NCBI GenBank assembly: GCA_964550345.1
Contig: CAZJYZ010000008.1
Coordinates: 20,720 to 84,719 of the forward strand
Length of the DNA stretch: 64,000 nt
From: JAAEUB01 sp964550345
GTDB lineage: Bacteria > Pseudomonadota > Alphaproteobacteria > Rhodobacterales > Rhodobacteraceae
Direction: 5' to 3'
Shown here: positions 24,740 through 33,364 of the stretch, piece by piece
Layout: every line of letters begins with the position of its first letter
Position numbering within the stretch: position 1 is the first letter of the stretch
Made by a program: the position numbers and the translations under genes
The notes under the pieces: generated by a model
Databases searched by the model: none
Told to the model about the DNA's origin: nothing
The model's input: only the letters and a program-made list of their open reading frames with translations

Positions 24740-25906
24740 ATGAGCAGAAAAAGCCACATATTTACCTCTGAATCGGTTTCAGAGGGACATCCCGACAAAG
24801 TTTGTGACCGAATTTCGGATGCAATCCTTGATGCCTTTCTGACAGAAGATCCACATTCCCGGGTCGCCTGCGAAACTTTCGCAACCACCGACAGGGTGGT
24901 TATAGGCGGTGAAGTGCGCGGCCCTGCCAGCGTGATCGCCCGGGTCGAGGATATTGCCCGCGAATGTGTGCGCGACATCGGTTATGAACAGGATGGCTTC
25001 CACTGGGCCAACATGAAGGTCGACAGCTATCTGCACGCCCAGTCGGCAGACATTGCGCAAGGGGTCGATAGCGGTGAAGACAAAGATGAAGGTGCGGGCG
25101 ACCAAGGTATCATGTTTGGCTATGCCACGGATGAAACACCCGAGCTGATGCCGGCGCCAATCCAGTACAGCCATGCCATTTTACGCCGACTGGCGGAAGT
25201 GCGTAAAAACGGAATTGAACCCAAGCTGGGGCCGGATTCCAAATCACAGATTTCCATGCGCTATGAAGGGGCGACACCGGCTGAAGTAACTTCTATCGTG
25301 TTGTCGACGCAGCACCTGGATCCGGATCTGAGCTCGGATGATGTACGTGATATTGTCGAGCCTTACATTCGTGAAATCCTGCCTAAAAAATGGATGACGG
25401 ATGATACTGAATGGCACGTTAACCCCACTGGTAAGTTTGTCATCGGTGGTCCAGATGGCGATACCGGCCTGACCGGGCGCAAGATCATCGTGGACACTTA
25501 TGGCGGTGCGGCACCCCATGGTGGCGGGGCTTTTTCAGGCAAGGACCCGACCAAGGTGGACCGCTCGGCTGCCTATGCGGCGCGGTATCTGGCTAAAAAT
25601 GTGGTTGCTGCAGGATTGGCCAAGCGTTGCACCTTGCAATTCAGCTATGCCATTGGCGTGGCGCGGCCTTTGTCGATATTCGCAGATACCCACCGCACTG
25701 GTGAAGTGTCGGAAGAGGCGATCGAAAAGGCTGTGGCCGAGGTCATGGACCTGACCCCGCGCGGTATACGCAAACATCTGGGCCTTAACCGCCCGATCTA
25801 CCAGCGCACTGCCGCTTACGGTCATTTCGGCCGTGCGCCCGAGGCGGATGGCGGCTTTAGCTGGGAAAAAACTGATCTTATCGAGGCGCTGAAAAAAGCG
25901 GTTTGA
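24740..25906 (+). CDS. metK: S-adenosylmethionine synthetase MetK
   Basis: The 388-residue protein begins with the MetK signature FTSESVSEGHPDKVCD and contains GAGDQGIMFGYATDE, GPDGDTGLTGRKIIVDTYGG and GGAFSGKDPTKVDRS, the ATP- and phosphate-binding blocks. It makes SAM from methionine and ATP in the cytoplasm. Expression is likely controlled at translation start by the riboswitch just upstream. trmB, a SAM user, follows. Confidence 0.98.
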   Translation: MSRKSHIFTSESVSEGHPDKVCDRISDAILDAFLTEDPHSRVACETFATTDRVVIGGEVRGPASVIARVEDIARECVRDIGYEQDGFHWANMKVDSYLHAQSADIAQGVDSGEDKDEGAGDQGIMFGYATDETPELMPAPIQYSHAILRRLAEVRKNGIEPKLGPDSKSQISMRYEGATPAEVTSIVLSTQHLDPDLSSDDVRDIVEPYIREILPKKWMTDDTEWHVNPTGKFVIGGPDGDTGLTGRKIIVDTYGGAAPHGGGAFSGKDPTKVDRSAAYAARYLAKNVVAAGLAKRCTLQFSYAIGVARPLSIFADTHRTGEVSEEAIEKAVAEVMDLTPRGIRKHLGLNRPIYQRTAAYGHFGRAPEADGGFSWEKTDLIEALKKAV

Positions 25907-25913
25907 TTTTGCG

Positions 25914-25936
25914 GGGCGGCTGATGGGCCGCCCTTT
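25914..25936 (+). terminator. Possible weak terminator after metK
   Basis: GGGCGGC (25914-25920) pairs with GCCGCCC (25927-25933) across a 6-base loop, followed by only TTT. It starts 8 bases after the metK stop. The short T run makes termination uncertain. Confidence 0.4.
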
Positions 25937-26027
25937 GGCGCTTGTCGGTCAGATTTGTCCAGACCTCTTCGACCGGCATGCGCAGGGCTGCTTGACCCAC
26001 AAGGAAGACTGGCGCAAAAGCCACTCC

Positions 26028-26750
26028 ATGACAGAGAACCCGCAGAAAAATCATCCATCCGGCGCGCCGTGGCGCAATTTTTATGGCCGTTTCAAAGGCA
26101 AGGGTCTTCGTGCGTCGCAAGAGGCTTGGCTGGATGAAGATCTGGCGGCGCTTAGCCCGGGCAAGGTCGGGTGGGAGGAAAACCCGGATCGCGTGCCATT
26201 GGATATCAAGGCCCTGTTTGGCGGGCGCCCCCTATGGCTGGAAGTTGGCTTTGGTGGCGGCGAGCACCTTGTACATCAGGCCGCGTCCCACCCCGAGGTC
26301 GGGATTATCGGCTGTGAGCCTTACATTAACGGTGTCGCCATGCTCTTGGGGAAAATCCGCGGGGCAAAACCGGACAATATCGCCGTGCATGCGGGGGATG
26401 TGCGCGATCTCTTCGATGTACTGCCCAAAGGGTCGGTGGAGAAAGCATTCGTACTTTACCCTGATCCCTGGCCGAAAAAACGCCATCATCGCCGTCGTTT
26501 CGTGACCCAAGAATACCTGCAGCCATTGGCGCAGGCCATGGCGCCGGGTGCGGAATTGAGGATAGCCACGGACATTCCCGATTACGTCCGCCAAACCCTG
26601 GAAGAGGTTCCGCGCGCCGGCTTTGAGTGGATGGCGCAAGGGCCACTGGATTGGCGTCAGCCCTGGAAAGACTGGCTGTCCACCCGATATGAGGAAAAGG
26701 CACTGCGTGAGGGGCGGGTGCCGCATTATCTGACGTTTCGCCGGATGTGA
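26028..26750 (+). CDS. trmB: tRNA (guanine-N7-)-methyltransferase TrmB
   Basis: The ATG at 26028 (MTENPQKNHPSG) gives 240 residues. The SAM-binding block is WLEVGFGGGEHL, then GCEPYINGV, VHAGDVRDLF and the family hallmark LYPDPWPKKRHHRRRF. TrmB makes m7G46 in tRNA. The frame is open to 25923, but that part has no coding features. The ribosome site for 26028 is weak; an AAGGAAGA lies 20 bases too far upstream. Confidence 0.94.
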   Translation: MTENPQKNHPSGAPWRNFYGRFKGKGLRASQEAWLDEDLAALSPGKVGWEENPDRVPLDIKALFGGRPLWLEVGFGGGEHLVHQAASHPEVGIIGCEPYINGVAMLLGKIRGAKPDNIAVHAGDVRDLFDVLPKGSVEKAFVLYPDPWPKKRHHRRRFVTQEYLQPLAQAMAPGAELRIATDIPDYVRQTLEEVPRAGFEWMAQGPLDWRQPWKDWLSTRYEEKALREGRVPHYLTFRRM

Positions 26751-26803
26751 CCCAAGTTTCGCCCGCTGGCGCGGGCGACCGATGCCGCTGCGCGGCGAAT
26801 TAG

Positions 26804-26836
26804 GCCTCCGGCGGAGGTATTTTCACCAAGATGAAG
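26804..26836 (+). repeat. Intergenic repeat, copy D
   Basis: GCCTCCGGCGGAGGTATTTT is followed by CACCAAGATGAAG. CCTCCG-G-CGGAGG is a self-complementary stem. It lies between trmB and aroA, and its left flank (GCTGCGCGGCGAATTAG) resembles the flank of copy A. Confidence 0.78.
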
Positions 26837-26897
26837 CAGGGCAATGGACGCGTTGCACTGCTTGCGCTATCAGCGATTTGTATTCAAGGAGAGCGCC

Positions 26898-28253
26898 ATG
26901 TCCAGCCATGCAGACCCCATTCCCATGACCTCGCGCAAAAGTGGTCCCCTGAAAGGGGTGGCCGAAGTGCCGGGCGACAAGTCGATCAGCCACAGGTCAT
27001 TGATCCTGGGTGCGCTGAGTATTGGCGAGACCCGCATTTCCGGCCTGTTGGAAGGCGATGACGTTTTGGCCACGGCGGCTGCCATGCGCGCCTTTGGGGC
27101 TGAGGTGGAGCATTTAGAGCCCGGCGAATGGCGGGTGCATGGGGTTGGCGTTGGTGGTTTTGCGGAACCCGAAGACGTGGTTGATTGCGGCAATGCGGGC
27201 ACCGGCGTACGCTTGATCATGGGGGTAATGGCAACGACGGGGATCACCGCGACCTTCACCGGGGATGCCAGCCTACGGTCACGTCCCATGGCGCGGGTGA
27301 CCGACCCGATCGCCTTGTTCGGCGCGCGTTCATATGGCCGGGATGGCGGGCGGTTGCCGATGACGGTGGTTGGGGCCGGGGATCCGGTGCCGGTGCGTTA
27401 TGTGGTGCCGATGCCCTCGGCGCAGGTCAAAAGCGCGGTGTTGCTGGCCGGGCTGAATGCACCCGGTGAGACCGTTGTGATCGAGAAAGAAGCCACCCGC
27501 GATCATACCGAGCGGATGTTGGCGGGCTTTGGCGCAAAAATTACCGTCGAGCAAACGGAGGAGGGCCGGGTGATTACCCTAACCGGACAACCCGAGCTGA
27601 AGCCGCAGGATATCGTGGTGCCGCGCGATCCATCCTCGGCTGCATTTCCGGTTTGTGCCGCATTGATTACCCCCGGCTCGGATGTGCTTGTGCCCAATAT
27701 CGGGCTCAACCCGACCCGGGCGGGCCTGTTCACCACCTTGCGGGAAATGGGTGCCGATCTGATCTATGAGAATGAGCGCGAAGAGGGGGGCGAGCCGGTG
27801 GCGGATTTGCGCGCGCGCTATTCGCCTGAAATGCAGGGCATTGAGGTGCCGCCGGAGCGCGCCGCCAGCATGATCGACGAATACCCGATCCTGTCGGTGG
27901 TCGCTGCCAATGCGACGGGCAACACGGTGATGCGCGGTGTCAAGGAATTGCGCGTCAAGGAAAGTGACCGCATTGATGCCATGGCGCGCGGGCTGGAGGC
28001 CAACGGGGTTGAACTGGACGAGGGCGAAGATTGGTGGATTATCCACGGTAAAGGGCCGGGCAGCGTCAAAGGCGGTGGGCTGGCCGAGGCGCGGCTGGAT
28101 CATCGCATCGCCATGAGCTTTCTGGTGCTGGGCATGGCGGCGCAAAACCCGGTCAGGGTGGATGACGGCGCGCCGGTTGCTACCTCGTTCCCCATATTTG
28201 AGCCGCTGATGGCTGGGCTTGGGGCGCAGATTGTGCGAAATAACAGGGGTTAA
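26898..28253 (+). CDS. aroA: 3-phosphoshikimate 1-carboxyvinyltransferase AroA, class II type
   Basis: The ATG at 26898 has a CAAGGAGAG site and gives 451 residues. EPSP synthase blocks include VPGDKSISHRSLILGAL, DCGNAGTGVRLIMG, PMPSAQVKSAVLLAGLNAPG and LRVKESDRIDAMA. The SRPMARVTDPIALFGA segment and the SAQVKSAVLLAGLN form place it with the class II (CP4-like) enzymes rather than the E. coli class. It makes EPSP in the shikimate pathway and feeds the trp genes found downstream. Confidence 0.96.
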   Translation: MSSHADPIPMTSRKSGPLKGVAEVPGDKSISHRSLILGALSIGETRISGLLEGDDVLATAAAMRAFGAEVEHLEPGEWRVHGVGVGGFAEPEDVVDCGNAGTGVRLIMGVMATTGITATFTGDASLRSRPMARVTDPIALFGARSYGRDGGRLPMTVVGAGDPVPVRYVVPMPSAQVKSAVLLAGLNAPGETVVIEKEATRDHTERMLAGFGAKITVEQTEEGRVITLTGQPELKPQDIVVPRDPSSAAFPVCAALITPGSDVLVPNIGLNPTRAGLFTTLREMGADLIYENEREEGGEPVADLRARYSPEMQGIEVPPERAASMIDEYPILSVVAANATGNTVMRGVKELRVKESDRIDAMARGLEANGVELDEGEDWWIIHGKGPGSVKGGGLAEARLDHRIAMSFLVLGMAAQNPVRVDDGAPVATSFPIFEPLMAGLGAQIVRNNRG

Positions 28254-28269
28254 AAGAACAGGGGGGGAA

Positions 28270-28812
28270 ATGAAACCTATTTGGCTGATTCTCACTTTTT
28301 TCATTTTACTGACACTTGTTGGCATTAGCTGGATGCTTTTGGGAACCATGCCGCAGGTCGTGGCCGGCTCGGGTGGAATTGACCCGTTTGACCCACGCCA
28401 GCAGGGCTATGATTTTGACGAAGCGGTCGCCTATCTGTCTGCTCTGACAGATCCGGCGCGCGCGGCCTATCTGGGTCCGCAAAGAATTGCCGACACGCTG
28501 TATCCTGTCGGCTTTACGGGTGCCGTGATGCTCGGAACCTATCTGGCTTTGCGGGTCTGGACGCGGGTGGGGGCGGCAGTCGCAGGCTTGGTGGCGCTGA
28601 TCTATCTGGTGTTTGACATGCGTGAGAATGCGGCGGTGGCCGGGCTGCTGCGCACTGATCTGGAATTGGTAACACCGGAACAAGTGGCGCATGCCAGCAG
28701 CATGACGGTCCTTAAGTTCCAGTTTGTGAATGCAGCGCTGATTATCTTGGCGGTGGCTATAGTGGCGCGGCTGGCACGTTTCTTAATTCTGAGAAAAAGA
28801 AGACAGAAATGA
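28270..28812 (+). CDS. Conserved four-helix membrane protein, unknown function
   Basis: The ATG at 28270 follows a run of G and gives 180 residues with four hydrophobic segments (about 4-26, 81-100, 104-118 and 148-168). A soluble loop (30-80) contains GGIDPFDPRQQGYDFDEAVAYLSAL. It resembles no enzyme I know. It overlaps cmk by ATGA and follows aroA by 16 bases, so aroA, this gene and cmk form one operon. Confidence 0.7.
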   Translation: MKPIWLILTFFILLTLVGISWMLLGTMPQVVAGSGGIDPFDPRQQGYDFDEAVAYLSALTDPARAAYLGPQRIADTLYPVGFTGAVMLGTYLALRVWTRVGAAVAGLVALIYLVFDMRENAAVAGLLRTDLELVTPEQVAHASSMTVLKFQFVNAALIILAVAIVARLARFLILRKRRQK

Positions 28813-29414
28813 AATTCACGGTGGCAATCGACGGCCCTGCGGCGGCGGGAAAAGGTACGATCTCGCGGGCCGTGGCGGATTATTTCGGTTTTGCGCATCT
28901 GGATACCGGGCTTTTGTACCGGGCGGTCGGGGCCAGGGTTCTGGCGGGGGCGGATCCGGTACAGGCGGCCCAGACGCTGTCACCGGTGGACCTGAGTGGA
29001 GATTTGCGCCGACCCGAAGTGGCACAGGCGGCCAGCAAGGTCGCGGTGATCCCTGAGGTGCGGGCGGCTTTGGTGGCATTTCAACGTGAATTTGCAGCCC
29101 GTGAGGGTGGCGCGGTGCTGGACGGGCGCGACATCGGTACGGTGATCTGCCCGGATGCCGAGGTGAAGCTTTTTGTGACCGCAAGCCCTGAAGTACGTGC
29201 CGAGAGACGGTATCTGGAACTGGAAGCCGGGGGCAGCGATGTGACGCGGGAAGGTGTGCTGGCTGACGTTGTGGCGCGCGATGAGCGTGACGCAGGACGT
29301 GCCGAGGCGCCGATGCGCGCGGCAGCGGATGCGCAGATATTTGATACGTCGGATATGCGGGTTGAGGATGCGATTGCCGCTGCCATTGCCGTGGTGGAAC
29401 GGGCGCGCCGCTAG
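28809..29414 (+). CDS. cmk: Cytidylate kinase
   Basis: The 201-residue protein has the P-loop GPAAAGKGT (8-16), the CMP-binding HLDTGLLYRAVG, and LDGRDIGTVICPDA, all typical of bacterial CMP kinases. It phosphorylates CMP and dCMP. The order aroA, cmk, rpsA, ihfB is an old conserved arrangement of proteobacteria, kept here with a 690-base gap before rpsA. Confidence 0.96.
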   Translation: MKFTVAIDGPAAAGKGTISRAVADYFGFAHLDTGLLYRAVGARVLAGADPVQAAQTLSPVDLSGDLRRPEVAQAASKVAVIPEVRAALVAFQREFAAREGGAVLDGRDIGTVICPDAEVKLFVTASPEVRAERRYLELEAGGSDVTREGVLADVVARDERDAGRAEAPMRAAADAQIFDTSDMRVEDAIAAAIAVVERARR

Positions 29415-29927
29415 GTTTTGGGGCAAACGGCATCTAGCCGCGCAGAATGCTGCGCGCAGGCCAAATAGCCGCCGGCAATCCGGTGGCGACTGCGCGGTTT
29501 GACGTGGCTGGTGGATGCCCGCTTGCGAGTGAACGCACATGGTAAAAAAAGACGGCGCCGCCCATAGGGAGCGGATCAGGTGACCTTTGGGGTTGCCCCC
29601 GACCGGCAGTTCAGGTCGCCCCGACAAATGCCGGGCTGAACCTCTTTCCTTTCATGCAGGGCCAATGACCCCGCTGGTACCAAGTGTGGTTCTAGAACGG
29701 AAATTTTACGGATAGATGAAGGATACGTGCGGTGGGGGGCATCGACGCACGACCCCGTCCGGCGCTTGCGCCGGACAGCGCCCGTCCCGCCCCCAAGGGT
29801 GGGCGCTTCACGCCCACCCTTCGGTACGGGCGCAGCCTCTTTTTTGTTTACACGGGGGTTGGGGCTGGTATTCCGGGCGTAGAGAAGTTTGCGTATTTCA
29901 GGCACCTCCGCCCAAATCTAAAGCCCC
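29415..29927. other. Long intergenic region before rpsA, no gene seen
   Basis: No supported coding frame exists here on either strand; open frames lack ribosome sites and recognisable sequence. The region holds pieces that can pair in two ways at 29603-29641, and a strong nested hairpin block at 29757-29841, listed separately. The rpsA promoter follows at 29928. Confidence 0.6.
29757..29841 (+). repeat. Nested stem-loop element (REP-like or terminator)
   Basis: Three perfect stems are present. GTCCGGCG-CTTG-CGCCGGAC spans 29757-29776. AAGGGTGGGCG-CTTCA-CGCCCACCCTT spans 29795-29821. GCGCCCGT (29778-29785) pairs with ACGGGCGC (29826-29833) and encloses the second stem. A short CT-rich stretch and TTTTTT follow. 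The form suits a terminator for the aroA-cmk transcript or a dispersed structured repeat; I recall similar blocks in other Roseobacter genomes. Confidence 0.7.
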
Positions 29928-29956
29928 TTGCACCCCTGGCCCAGCCGCGCTATATG
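29928..29956 (+). promoter_or_regulatory. Probable rpsA promoter
   Basis: TTGCAC (29928-29933) and TATATG (29951-29956) are separated by 17 bases and match a housekeeping sigma promoter. They lie about 150 bases before the rpsA start, leaving a leader (about 29964-30104) long enough for S1 autoregulation. Confidence 0.6.
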
Positions 29957-30104
29957 CGCGCCTGTCTAAAGGCCGCAAGAGTCTGAGCAGGGTCGGGAAA
30001 ACCACCGGCCCTCTTTTGTTTTGCAGCCCGGACCAATGGAAACCTGAAAGACCCGTGGAGACAACCGCGCGGCCCGAATAAACCTAGAAGGAACGAAAAC
30101 GCTT

Positions 30105-31784
30105 ATGAGCGCTAACGCATCAATGGAGGAATTCGAAGCCCTCCTTAACGAAAGCTTCGAAATGGACACACCCGACGAAGGGTCTGTTGTCAAAGGCAAA
30201 GTCATCGCTGTTGAAGCCGGACAAGCCATAATCGACGTAGGCTACAAAATGGAAGGCCGCGTTGACGTCAAAGAATTCGCAGATCCCGGAGAAGCCCCGA
30301 AAATCGCCGTTGGCGATGAGGTCGAGGTGTTCCTGCGTCAGGTCGAAAACGCCAAGGGCGAAGCGGTTATCAGCCGCGAAATGGCCCGGCGCGAAGAAGC
30401 CTGGGATCGTCTTGAGAAAGCCTATGCGGACGAAGCCCGCGTTGAAGGTGCCATTTTTGGCCGCGTCAAAGGCGGCTTTACCGTCGATCTTGGCGGTGCC
30501 GTGGCCTTCCTGCCCGGCTCTCAGGTCGATGTGCGCCCCGTGCGCGACGCTGGCCCGCTGATGGGTCTCAAGCAACCTTTCCAGGTTCTGAAAATGGACC
30601 GACGCCGTGGCAACATCGTTGTGTCGCGTCGCGCCATTCTGGAAGAAAGCCGTGCCGAACAGCGTGCTGAGGTTATCGGCAACCTGACCGAAGGCCAGTC
30701 CGTAGAAGGTGTTGTGAAAAACATCACTGAATACGGTGCCTTTGTGGATCTGGGCGGTGTTGACGGTCTGCTCCATGTTACCGACATGGCCTGGCGCCGG
30801 GTGAACCACCCGTCTGAGATCCTGACCATTGGTGAGACCATCAATGTGCAGGTCATCAAGATCAACAAAGAAACCCACCGCATCAGCCTTGGCCTGAAGC
30901 AGTTGCAGGAAGATCCGTGGGATCTGGTTGCCGCCAAATATCCGCTGGACAGCGTGCATATGGGTCGCGTTACCAACATCACCGATTACGGCGCATTTGT
31001 TGAGCTGGAAGCGGGCGTTGAAGGTCTGGTCCACGTCTCGGAAATGTCCTGGACCAAGAAAAACGTACATCCTGGCAAGATCGTTTCCACCAGCCAGGAA
31101 GTCGAAGTCATGGTGCTGGAAATCGACGGTTCCAAGCGTCGCGTTTCCCTTGGCCTGAAACAGACTATGCGCAATCCGTGGGAAGTCTTTGCGGAATCTC
31201 ATCCCGAAGGCACCGAGGTCGAAGGCGAAGTCAAGAACATCACCGAATTTGGTCTGTTCATCGGCCTCGAAGGCGACATCGACGGCATGGTTCACCTGTC
31301 CGACATCAGCTGGGACCAGCGTGGCGAGGAAGCCATTCAGGACTATCGCAAGGGCGACATGGTTCAGGCAGTTGTCTCGGATGTGGATACCGACAAAGAG
31401 CGTATCTCGCTGTCGATCAAAGCCCTGGGCGGCGACAAGTTTGCCGAAGCCGTGGGCGGCGTCAAACGCGGTTCGATCGTCACTGTTGAAGTGACCTCGA
31501 TCGAAGATGGCGGCATCGAAGTGGAGTATGAAGGTATGAAAGCCTTCATCCGCCGTTCGGACCTCAGCCGTGACCGTGCCGAACAGCGCCCTGAGCGTTT
31601 CGGAGTGGGTGACAAGGTTGACGCACGTGTGACCAATGTCGACGCCAAGTCGCGTCGCCTTGGCCTGTCGATCAAAGCCCGCGAGATTGCGGAAGAAAAA
31701 GAAGCGGTTGAACAATATGGTTCGTCCGATTCTGGCGCCTCACTGGGCGATATTCTGGGTGCCGCGCTGAAAAGCGACGAGTAA
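30105..31784 (+). CDS. rpsA: 30S ribosomal protein S1
   Basis: The 559-residue protein contains six S1 RNA-binding repeats; the later ones are clear from NITEYGAFVDLGGVDGLLHVTD, NITDYGAFVELEAGVEGLVHVSE and NITEFGLFIGLEGDIDGMVHLSD (each shown in part in its frame). It brings mRNA to the 30S subunit, which matters for genes with weak ribosome sites. The site is AAGGAAC before the ATG. A terminator follows at 31807. The low use of rare codons fits high expression. Confidence 0.97.
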   Translation: MSANASMEEFEALLNESFEMDTPDEGSVVKGKVIAVEAGQAIIDVGYKMEGRVDVKEFADPGEAPKIAVGDEVEVFLRQVENAKGEAVISREMARREEAWDRLEKAYADEARVEGAIFGRVKGGFTVDLGGAVAFLPGSQVDVRPVRDAGPLMGLKQPFQVLKMDRRRGNIVVSRRAILEESRAEQRAEVIGNLTEGQSVEGVVKNITEYGAFVDLGGVDGLLHVTDMAWRRVNHPSEILTIGETINVQVIKINKETHRISLGLKQLQEDPWDLVAAKYPLDSVHMGRVTNITDYGAFVELEAGVEGLVHVSEMSWTKKNVHPGKIVSTSQEVEVMVLEIDGSKRRVSLGLKQTMRNPWEVFAESHPEGTEVEGEVKNITEFGLFIGLEGDIDGMVHLSDISWDQRGEEAIQDYRKGDMVQAVVSDVDTDKERISLSIKALGGDKFAEAVGGVKRGSIVTVEVTSIEDGGIEVEYEGMKAFIRRSDLSRDRAEQRPERFGVGDKVDARVTNVDAKSRRLGLSIKAREIAEEKEAVEQYGSSDSGASLGDILGAALKSDE

Positions 31785-31806
31785 TCCGGTCTGCAAATAA
31801 TGTCTT

Positions 31807-31844
31807 AAACGGCCCCATCTCGAATGGCGGGGCCGTTTTCTTTT
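31807..31844 (+). terminator. Rho-independent terminator after rpsA
   Basis: AAACGGCCCC (31807-31816) pairs with GGGGCCGTTT (31829-31838), then CTTTT. It lies 22 bases after the rpsA stop and is a strong canonical hairpin. Confidence 0.9.
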
Positions 31845-31931
31845 CCCCGAATCATGGTTCATGAAGCCGTTACAATTGGCCGCCGGGGGATCGTTTGATC
31901 GCTCAAAACCCGATAACTACCGGGATTTTCG

Positions 31932-31960
31932 AAAAAAAACGCGCCCTTAGGCGTTTTTTT
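31932..31960. terminator. Second hairpin with A and T runs, bidirectional terminator candidate
   Basis: AAAAAAAACGC-GCCCTTAG-GCGTTTTTTT has arms that pair fully if the A and T tracts join the short GC stem. It lies between rpsA and ihfB and could back up rpsA termination before the ihfB promoter. The GC part is only 3 pairs, so strength is uncertain. Confidence 0.55.
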
Positions 31961-32080
31961 GTGCAGAAAATGTAAGCCACTTGTTTCTCGATCCCGAATT
32001 TGCGCCTATAGTCGTATTGAAACGCGGCCCAAAAGGCGCGGCGAAAAAAGACTTAAAAAAGACTTCAGGGGGATATTTGA

Positions 32081-32362
32081 ATGATCCGGTCAGAATTGGT
32101 CCAGATAATTGCAGACGAAAACCCGCACCTTTTTCAACGAGATGTTGAACGTATCGTCAGCACGGTGTTCGATCAGATCATCGAGGCGATGGCACGTGGA
32201 GATCGGGTTGAGTTGCGCGGGTTCGGTGCGTTCTCGGTGAAAAAGCGCGATGCACGCGTAGGGCGCAACCCACGCACCGGCGAAGCGGTGCAGGTTGAAG
32301 AAAAGCATGTACCGTTTTTCAAAACCGGCAAGGCGCTCAGGGACCGACTGAACGGCAGATAA
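32081..32362 (+). CDS. ihfB: Integration host factor subunit beta
   Basis: The 93-residue protein is a HU/IHF family member with MIRSELVQIIADENPHL, VELRGFGAFSVKKRDARVGRNPRTGE and the C-terminal VPFFKTGKALRDRL, which match IHF-beta rather than HU. It bends DNA with IHF-alpha. TTGTTT (31981) and a TATAGT-like box (32007) lie upstream but with spacing longer than ideal. lapA-like and trpF genes follow closely. Confidence 0.95.
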   Translation: MIRSELVQIIADENPHLFQRDVERIVSTVFDQIIEAMARGDRVELRGFGAFSVKKRDARVGRNPRTGEAVQVEEKHVPFFKTGKALRDRLNGR

Positions 32363-32373
32363 GAGGCCACCCA

Positions 32374-32715
32374 ATGCGATACATTCGTTACGTGTTTCTT
32401 GCAGCCTTGGCTGTGGTGCTGATTACTGTTGCGCTGGCAAATCGCGGCACCGTCACGTTGCATCTGTTGCCGGAAGGCATTTCCGGTTTTCTGGGCTTTA
32501 GCGGGTCGCTGACCCTGCCGCTGTTCATCGTCATATTCCTGGGCATCATTGCCGGGATCGGTATTGGCTTTGTCTGGGAATGGTTGCGCGAACATCGCCA
32601 AAGGGCAGAAGCCGCAATTGCCAAGCGCGAAGCGACCCGTCTGGCGCGCGAGGTCGACCGCCTGAAAGGTCCGGGCAGCGAAAAAGGCGACGACGTATTG
32701 GCCTTGCTGGACTAG
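32374..32715 (+). CDS. LapA-domain membrane protein (DUF1049)
   Basis: The 113-residue protein has two membrane helices (about 5-22 and 44-68) and a charged cytoplasmic tail likely to form a coiled coil (REHRQRAEAAIAKREATRL). ANRGTVTLHLLP and the GIIAGIGIGF region are typical of LapA/YciS proteins, linked in E. coli to LPS assembly control. It starts 11 bases after ihfB, in the conserved ihfB-lapA order. Confidence 0.88.
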   Translation: MRYIRYVFLAALAVVLITVALANRGTVTLHLLPEGISGFLGFSGSLTLPLFIVIFLGIIAGIGIGFVWEWLREHRQRAEAAIAKREATRLAREVDRLKGPGSEKGDDVLALLD

Positions 32716-32719
32716 GCGA

Positions 32720-33364
32720 ATGACTTCCGGAACCAATGTAAAAATTTGCGGATTGACGCAGCAAGAGCACGTGGTTGCCGCTGTGGACGCGGGCGCGCGC
32801 TATCTTGGTTTTGTGTTCTTCCCGAAGTCGCCGCGCAATATCTCGCCGGCGCAAGCTGCATCGCTGGCGGTTGAAGTTCCCCCCGGAATTGCCAAAGTGG
32901 CGCTGGTGGTCAATGCCGACAACGCCCTTTTGGATGAGATCACCGCACAGGTCCCGCTTGATATGTTGCAGCTCCACGGATCGGAGAGCCCAGAACGTGT
33001 GGGCGAAATACGCGCACGCTACGGCCTGCCTGTGATGAAGGCGGTGGGGATTGCGGACGAAGCCGATATTGCAATGGTCGACCAGTATGTCGGGGTCGCC
33101 GATCAGCTTTTACTGGATGCCAAACCGCCCAAAAACTCTGACCTGCCCGGCGGCAATGCCCTTTCCTTTGACTGGCGCCTGATCACCGGGCGCGAATGGG
33201 AATGCCCATGGATGCTGGCAGGTGGCCTGACGCCGGAAAATATTGCGGAAGCAATCAAGCTTACTGGCGCGCGACAGGTGGATGTCTCATCCGGCGTGGA
33301 AACGGCGCCCGGCCAGAAAAGCGTTGAGCTGATCCGTGCCTTTATCAAAAACGCCCAATGTTGA
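32720..33364 (+). CDS. trpF: Phosphoribosylanthranilate isomerase
   Basis: The 214-residue TIM-barrel protein has VKICGLTQQEHV at the start (catalytic Cys in KICGL), LDMLQLHGSE, LLDAKPPK (catalytic Asp) and the phosphate-binding ends MLAGGLTPENI and DVSSGVE. It does the third step of tryptophan synthesis after anthranilate. Its stop overlaps the GNAT gene by 7 bases, and trpB follows that. Confidence 0.96.
   Translation: MTSGTNVKICGLTQQEHVVAAVDAGARYLGFVFFPKSPRNISPAQAASLAVEVPPGIAKVALVVNADNALLDEITAQVPLDMLQLHGSESPERVGEIRARYGLPVMKAVGIADEADIAMVDQYVGVADQLLLDAKPPKNSDLPGGNALSFDWRLITGREWECPWMLAGGLTPENIAEAIKLTGARQVDVSSGVETAPGQKSVELIRAFIKNAQC

Noticed and set aside
25878..26120. An 80-codon minus-strand frame between metK and trmB
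   Set aside because: It looks slightly protein-like but overlaps both genes, lacks a ribosome site and matches nothing I know.
29603..29641. H-type pseudoknot in the cmk-rpsA gap
   Set aside because: The connecting loops would be 0 and 1 base, too short to span 6-pair helices, so mutually exclusive helices are more likely.
29576..29905. A 109-codon minus-strand frame in the cmk-rpsA gap
   Set aside because: It runs through the nested hairpins; the apparent protein is a reading of structured repeat DNA.
30120..31715. A 531-codon open frame on the minus strand opposite rpsA
   Set aside because: It is antisense to a certain ribosomal protein gene, has no ribosome site, and its composition mirrors rpsA codon use.
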